The notes under the pieces are model-generated. The model was not told the DNA's origin. It worked only from the letters and a program-made list of their open reading frames with translations, and did not search any database. A stretch of DNA of 64,000 bases, from positions 1,178,001 through 1,242,000 of the forward strand of contig NZ_CP163421.1 in the NCBI RefSeq assembly GCF_041429775.1, in the 5' to 3' direction. Shown here in pieces: positions 59,733 through 64,000 of this stretch. Source of the DNA: Glycocaulis abyssi. Lineage in GTDB: Bacteria > Pseudomonadota > Alphaproteobacteria > Caulobacterales > Maricaulaceae. Both the position numbers and the translations under genes were made by a program. Positions within the stretch are counted from its first letter, which is position 1. Each line of letters begins with the position of its first letter.

Positions 59733-60868
59733 CGCTGCGCGCTCCCGGCGGCGGCTCCCGCAGACGCAGCCGCAACGGCATTGCTCGCCGTGCGACGCCC
59801 GTCCCCATCTTCACGCGGTGAGATTCGCGCGCCATCGCGGATGCGGTGTACGCCCTGACGCACAATGACTGTTCCGTTCTCGATACCTTCGAGCACTTCC
59901 AGGAAACCCTCAGAGCGCGCGCCGACGCGGATTTCCCGCTGCACGGCATAATGACCCGCCTCGTCCTGTGACACGGTGTAAACGAACACCTGGTCGCGCA
60001 GGCGGGTGATCGCTGTTTCAGGTACGGACGGGCGGGTGCGCGGATCGCGGCGCACCTGAACGGTCATCAGCAGGCCGGGCCGCAAGCGCCCGTCAGCATT
60101 GTCGATCTCCGCCCTCACGGTTACCGCCCGCGTGGCAGGATCGATACGGCTGTCAATCTGGGTAATCAGGCCGGCAAACTCTTCTCCGGAAAAAGCCGAT
60201 GTCAGCGCGACGATTTCCATGCCCGCCGAAACGGTGGCCAGAAAGCGCTCCGGCAAGGTGAAATCGAGCTTGATGACAGACGTATCATCCAGCTGCGCAA
60301 TCGTGTCACCGGGACGTACCAGCTGGCCGAGGCTGACCGCGCGCAGGCCAACCACGCCATCGAAAGGCGCACGGATGAGCCGGTCATCAACGCGGGCCTC
60401 CAGCGCCGCAACGCGGGCGCGGGCACGCTCAGCGTTCGCCTGGATTTCTTCAAGCCGCGAGCGGGGCGCGACACCGCGCTCTGTCAGGTCACGGATGCGC
60501 ACCAGCTCCTGCTGCGCCTCGCGAAGCGATGCACGTGCCTCCGACAGGCCGGCCACTTCCTCGGCATCGCGCAGCTCAACGAGAATGTCACCGGCGGCGA
60601 CATGCTGGCCTGAATCGAAGTGGATGCGCGAAATGGTGTCGGAAATCTTCGCCGTCACCAGCACCGACTCATTGGCATTGGCCGTACCCAGCGCCTCGAC
60701 TATGTCGGCAAAGCTGCGCGGTTCAACCTCATAGAGGGCGACCGGCGTTGCCATGCCGCGCATCTGACCGCCGCCGCCTGAATTCTGCGACACGGCCCGC
60801 ACGACTACCGCAGCCGCCATGCCGGCGAACAGGATGGCTACGACAATCAGGAAAATGGCACGGCGCAT
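59729..60868 (-). CDS. RND efflux periplasmic adaptor (membrane fusion protein)
   Basis: A 379-residue adaptor that links the RND pump to an outer-membrane channel. N-terminal transmembrane or signal anchor (FLIVVAILFAGMAAAVVVRAV, residues 5-25). The biotinyl-lipoyl-like domain is split around a coiled-coil hairpin (SEARASLREAQQELVRIRDL and AERARARVAALEARVD), with LIRAPFDGVVGLRAVSLGQLV as the returning half. A beta-barrel region with GLITQIDSRIDPATRAVTVRAEI follows, and the C-terminus is rich in alanine. It is first in the two-gene efflux operon. Upstream lies an inverted repeat that may bind a regulator. Confidence 0.93.
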   Translation of the reverse strand: MRRAIFLIVVAILFAGMAAAVVVRAVSQNSGGGGQMRGMATPVALYEVEPRSFADIVEALGTANANESVLVTAKISDTISRIHFDSGQHVAAGDILVELRDAEEVAGLSEARASLREAQQELVRIRDLTERGVAPRSRLEEIQANAERARARVAALEARVDDRLIRAPFDGVVGLRAVSLGQLVRPGDTIAQLDDTSVIKLDFTLPERFLATVSAGMEIVALTSAFSGEEFAGLITQIDSRIDPATRAVTVRAEIDNADGRLRPGLLMTVQVRRDPRTRPSVPETAITRLRDQVFVYTVSQDEAGHYAVQREIRVGARSEGFLEVLEGIENGTVIVRQGVHRIRDGARISPREDGDGRRTASNAVAAASAGAAAGSAQR

Positions 60869-60891
60869 GGTTTGCTCTCTTTTTCTTCTGC

Positions 60892-60915
60892 GTAGCGATA
60901 TGCGTCGCGCGCTAC
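60892..60915. promoter_or_regulatory. Inverted repeat GTAGCG-N12-CGCTAC before the efflux operon
   Basis: Six-base arms 24 bases upstream of the adaptor start in an otherwise A+T-rich stretch. TetR-type operators of RND operons look like this, but no TetR gene is adjacent. Confidence 0.35.
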
Positions 60916-60982
60916 AAAAAGCAAAATGAATTCGCTGTGATGAGCACTTGCCCGCGCGAAAAGGGGCCGCAAGCGCCCGCCT

Positions 60983-61771
60983 TCAGAACCGCCGCCAGAG
61001 GCGAACGAGCCCCGCAGTCTCGCGCGCCGAGTTTTCAGTCTGCAGCGTAGCAAGAATTCCTGCCGATATCGAAAACCCTGCCGGGGCATCATAAATGGCG
61101 CTGATCTGGGTACGGTGGCCGGAATAGGCTGGTATGCCCGGACGGCTGCCAGCGCTGACCGAGAACGTCTCTGCCATGACGCGCCAGCGCAGCGATACCG
61201 GTACGCCAATAGCCGTGTCCAGACGCCACTCCTCGCCGCCGCGCTCAGCCAGGGAACGCCGCGCGATCTGGACATCGACAAAGCTGTCCCTGCCGAAGCC
61301 GCGCCCGGCCAGCAGCCGCACCTCGACATCGCCGCCACCCGTGCCAAAACGCTGATTGTTCCGGTTTTCGCCGGCGGACTCGAACGTTCTTGAAAGCTGG
61401 GTGGATAGCGCCCAGGGGCCGGCCTCCAGAAGCTTGAAGCGCAGGCCCGCCTCGGTCCCGCCAATCGCGATCAACGCGCTCCGGAAGGCCGAATCCGAAA
61501 CATCATCCGGGGCGGCCCGCGTCTCGTTAAGCGACTGAAGTGCCAGGCGGCCGACCAGTGTCACCCGGTCCAGCAGGCCATATTCGGCATAAAAGCTGAC
61601 CTCGGACTTGCGAAGCCGCGTGCCGCCCGGTGCCACCAGCCAGTGCGTGGAATAGCCGGTCAACAGAATCCCGTCGCCGCGCTTTTGTGTCCACGCGCCA
61701 GCTTGCGCCTCACCGGCAAGGACAGCCGCCAGCAAGGGCGCACAGGCCGCTATCGCCCATGAGCCGCGCAC
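60983..61771 (-). CDS. Putative outer-membrane beta-barrel protein
   Basis: A 262-residue protein with a signal peptide (residues about 1-24, cleavage after AGEAQA) and many alternating short strands: SEVSFYAEYGLLDRVTLVGRL, RSALIAIGGTEAGLRFKLL, and SVDAGSR-like turns. It ends in LVRLWRRF with a terminal phenylalanine typical of outer-membrane barrels. I cannot name a family. It begins 12 bases after the stop of the class II aldolase gene upstream and is likely co-transcribed with it. The efflux operon follows after 114 bases and could use it as an outer-membrane part, but its size does not fit a TolC channel. Confidence 0.6.
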   Translation of the reverse strand: MRGSWAIAACAPLLAAVLAGEAQAGAWTQKRGDGILLTGYSTHWLVAPGGTRLRKSEVSFYAEYGLLDRVTLVGRLALQSLNETRAAPDDVSDSAFRSALIAIGGTEAGLRFKLLEAGPWALSTQLSRTFESAGENRNNQRFGTGGGDVEVRLLAGRGFGRDSFVDVQIARRSLAERGGEEWRLDTAIGVPVSLRWRVMAETFSVSAGSRPGIPAYSGHRTQISAIYDAPAGFSISAGILATLQTENSARETAGLVRLWRRF

Positions 61772-61783
61772 CGGAGGATACGC

Positions 61784-62548
61784 TTAAGCGTCATACCCCG
61801 GCGACTGACGATCAACACGGCCACGCAGGGCCGCCCATGCGATTTCCTTGAAGAACTCGTTGGTGAAGGCCTGCTCGCCCTGGGAATAGACCCGGTCCTG
61901 CATGTCCTTGCCCCATTCAACCAGCTCTGCGCCCTGCGCCATTGTCTGCATCTTGCAGGCGCGCTCCAGCATGTACATGCGGACATAGCACGAGAAGGGA
62001 TGGTCGCCCGTGGTCAGCGTGCCGTGATTATTGAGGATCATCAGGTTCTTGCCGCCAAGATCGGCCACCAGACGCTCCTTCTCATCCTCTTCCAGAGCGA
62101 TGCCCTCGTAGCCGTGATAGGCGACATCCTTCATCACGGTCATGGCGCTCTGCGAAATCGGCAAGAGCCCACGCTTCTGCGCAGACACCGCCACACCCTG
62201 ATCGGTGTGCAGGTGCATGATTACCTTCACGTCCGGGCGCGCATGATGAATGGCGGAGTGGATGGTAAAACCGGCCGGGTTGATCCCGTACTGGCTGGGC
62301 GGCAGGACATTGCCCTCCAGGTCAATCTTTACAAGGTTGGACGCCGTCACATCCTCAAACAGCAGGCCGAACGGGTTGAGCAGGAAATGCTCCTCCGGTC
62401 CCGGCACGCGCATGGAGATGTGGGTGAAGAACAGATCGTCCCAGCCATGCATGAAGACGAGCCGGTAAAGCGCGGCCAGATCGCAGCGCGCCTTCCATTC
62501 CTCGGCTGAAACCTGATCCTTTACCGAGATACTGGCCTGATCGTCCAT
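61784..62548 (-). CDS. Class II aldolase/adducin family protein
   Basis: A 254-residue member of the class II aldolase/adducin family. The metal-binding histidines are in VIMHLHTDQGVAVSA and LMILNNHGTLTTGD. The N-terminus has FMHGWDDLFFTHISMRVPG, close to the usual GWDDLIFTHISAR block. Members split sugar phosphates or act as decarboxylases; the many copies annotated only as class II aldolase have no known substrate. No other sugar genes lie nearby. The start follows GGAGGCGC-type sequence. Confidence 0.88.
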   Translation of the reverse strand: MDDQASISVKDQVSAEEWKARCDLAALYRLVFMHGWDDLFFTHISMRVPGPEEHFLLNPFGLLFEDVTASNLVKIDLEGNVLPPSQYGINPAGFTIHSAIHHARPDVKVIMHLHTDQGVAVSAQKRGLLPISQSAMTVMKDVAYHGYEGIALEEDEKERLVADLGGKNLMILNNHGTLTTGDHPFSCYVRMYMLERACKMQTMAQGAELVEWGKDMQDRVYSQGEQAFTNEFFKEIAWAALRGRVDRQSPGYDA

Positions 62549-62638
62549 GATTGCGCCTCCCGTTTCGTCCGGTGCCTTGGGGCACGCTATTGGCTGAGCA
62601 TTATATCAAGGATTGCGCCCCAGCGCCTCCGCGTCAAA

Positions 62639-63931
62639 TCAACTCGTCAAGTCCTTCGCCAGGCGCAGCCCCGTCATCTGCCATTGGGCCTGCGGGGGGA
62701 AGAAGTTGCGATAGCTGGCGCGGACATGACCCGGCGGCGTCAGGGCAGAGCCGCCTTTCAGCACGAACTGCCCGCACATGAATTTGCCATTATACTCGCC
62801 AATCGCGCCGCCCTGCGCGCGATAGCCCGGATAGGGCGCATAGGCAGAGCGCGTCCATTGCCACACCCCGCCAAACAGATTGGCCTGATCGGCAGACGCT
62901 GGATGCAGCCAGCCATCAGGCGTCATGGCGCGGGCGCTTGTCGCATCGAACTGGCGCGCCGCCAGCTCCCATTCGCGTTCCTCCGGCAGGCGATAGCCGG
63001 TCCATTCGGCAAAGGCGCTGGCCTCGAAATAATCGAGATGGCTGACAGGCGCCGACGCGTCCAGCTCCCGCTCGCCATGCAGGGTAAACTCGCGCCATTC
63101 GCGCGCGCCGCCGCGCCAGTAGAGCGGGCAGCGCCGCCCCTCTGCCTGCACCCGCGCCCAGCCGTCAGACAGCCACAACGAGGCGGTATCATATCCGCCA
63201 TCGGCAATGAATTCGGCATACTGGGCATTAGTCACGCAATGGGTGGACAGCGCAAAAGGTGCCAGCCATGCCTTATGGCGCGGCCCTTCATTGTCAAACG
63301 CAAACCCGCCATCCCCGGCCCCGAATTCATCCAGCCCGCCGGCAAACTCCAGCCAGCCGGCCAGCGCGCCGGGTTGAACGGTCAGAGATGCCGGCTCGCT
63401 ATAGATTTCGCCAAACGGATTGACGCTCAGCACATGCTTGATGTCGGTCAGGATCAGTTCCTGATGCTGCTCCTCATGGGCGATGCCGGTTTCAGTCAGT
63501 GCGGCGATCCGTTCCAGATCAGCCTCCCCGCAACTCTCCAGAAGGTGCTCCATCGCCTCGTCTACATGGGCGCGATAGGCCATGACATGGGCAATGCCCG
63601 GCCGGGTGATATGACCGCGCGCGGCGCGCGGCTGCCGGTCGCCCAGCGCCTCGTAATAGGAATTGAACAGATAGCCAAAGCGCGGATCAAAAGCCTCATA
63701 ACCCGGCAGGTGCGGCTCCAGCAGGAAAGTCTCCCAGAACCAGCTGGTATGGGCCAGATGCCATTTGGATGGGGACACATCCTCCATGGTCTGCGCGCCC
63801 ATATCCTCAGCCGACAGAGGCGATGTCAGCGCGGTAGAGCGCGAGCGGAGCGCCTGAAAGCGCCCGATCAGGTGCGCGCGCATGGCATGCCCCGGATCAG
63901 CAGGGGCCATGACAGCGGTTTCAATTGCCAT
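62639..63931 (-). CDS. egtB: Ergothioneine biosynthesis protein EgtB
   Basis: A 430-residue iron-dependent sulfoxide synthase that couples hercynine with cysteine or gamma-glutamylcysteine on the path to ergothioneine, a thiol antioxidant. The DinB-like N-terminal domain provides iron ligands: PSKWHLAHTSWFWETFLL (His58, His61) and GIAHEEQHQELIL (two His near residues 150-154). The C-terminal domain is of the formylglycine-generating-enzyme type, with LSTHCVTNAQYAEFI, YRLPEEREWELAARQ, GVWQWTRSAYAPYPGY, and a final RASYRNFFPPQAQWQMTGLRLAKD. EgtD, which makes hercynine, is often adjacent but is not seen in the window; it could lie beyond 64000 on the upstream side. GGAGA lies ten bases before the ATG. 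Confidence 0.94.
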   Translation of the reverse strand: MAIETAVMAPADPGHAMRAHLIGRFQALRSRSTALTSPLSAEDMGAQTMEDVSPSKWHLAHTSWFWETFLLEPHLPGYEAFDPRFGYLFNSYYEALGDRQPRAARGHITRPGIAHVMAYRAHVDEAMEHLLESCGEADLERIAALTETGIAHEEQHQELILTDIKHVLSVNPFGEIYSEPASLTVQPGALAGWLEFAGGLDEFGAGDGGFAFDNEGPRHKAWLAPFALSTHCVTNAQYAEFIADGGYDTASLWLSDGWARVQAEGRRCPLYWRGGAREWREFTLHGERELDASAPVSHLDYFEASAFAEWTGYRLPEEREWELAARQFDATSARAMTPDGWLHPASADQANLFGGVWQWTRSAYAPYPGYRAQGGAIGEYNGKFMCGQFVLKGGSALTPPGHVRASYRNFFPPQAQWQMTGLRLAKDLTS

Positions 63932-64000
63932 TTCGAACCAGTCTCCGTGTGCTGCACTGATAACTCTGGCACACGGTCCGGGGGTTCGGAAAGGTGCACA

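Noticed and set aside
60983-61771. Outer-membrane channel (TolC-type) of the RND pump
   Set aside because: At 262 residues with a beta-strand pattern and no coiled-coil repeats it is too small and of the wrong build.

Overview
The window is a G+C-rich (roughly mid-60s percent), gene-dense chromosomal segment from an alphaproteobacterium. The best match is a dimorphic or stalked, TonB-receptor-rich lineage of the Caulobacterales/Maricaulales type. The reasons are the SPOR-nagZ-scpA-scpB-tatABC block next to a dGTPase and erpA, an arginine succinyltransferase (AST) operon, large TonB-dependent receptors with ITVTA-type TonB boxes, and palindromic intergenic repeats. This placement is inference from gene content, not a database result. 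I see no tRNA, rRNA, CRISPR array, prophage or insertion sequence.

Layout: 0-1.8 kb holds the 3' end of lipB and two small DUF805-type membrane proteins. 1.9-3.9 kb is a biotin-dependent carboxylase alpha subunit (pccA). 4.0-12.5 kb holds a MarR regulator facing a TonB receptor, then a TPR-sulfotransferase, a BetT-like BCCT transporter and a TauD-type dioxygenase; this looks like an uptake-and-oxidation module for a small sulfonate or quaternary amine. 12.9-26.2 kb is mostly housekeeping: an exported methyltransferase-like lipoprotein, xseA, purD, tatCBA, scpBA, nagZ, a SPOR protein, dgt, erpA, a nitroreductase and xthA. Several gaps there are filled with dispersed repeats.

26.2-32.6 kb is an AST operon in which astA, astD and astB follow a cystathionine gamma-synthase-family enzyme and an M20 hydrolase. 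No AstE is present, and the M20 enzyme is a good candidate replacement. A palindrome with core CCATGACGTCATGG lies upstream. The same 14-bp core sits at the centre of a 38-bp perfect palindrome directly in front of the SLC13 transporter/CaiB CoA-transferase pair at 34.1-37.2 kb, so the two operons may share a regulator. Between them is an OmpA-family protein with a 25-proline linker. A low-G+C membrane gene and an alpha/beta hydrolase with an extra C-terminal membrane domain follow.

40-56 kb is a catabolic cluster: two thiolases, an acyl-CoA ligase, a carotenoid/stilbene cleavage oxygenase, a flavin monooxygenase, a double-domain HxlR regulator, a TonB receptor, a PaaN-like aldehyde dehydrogenase, a third thiolase, a second acyl-CoA ligase and a hotdog thioesterase. 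Together these could import an unsaturated substrate, cleave it oxidatively to aldehydes, oxidise these to acids, activate them with CoA and cut them by thiolysis. The substrate is unknown. 56-64 kb holds a lipid-anchored cytochrome c, an RND efflux pair, an outer-membrane protein, a class II aldolase-family protein and egtB for ergothioneine synthesis.
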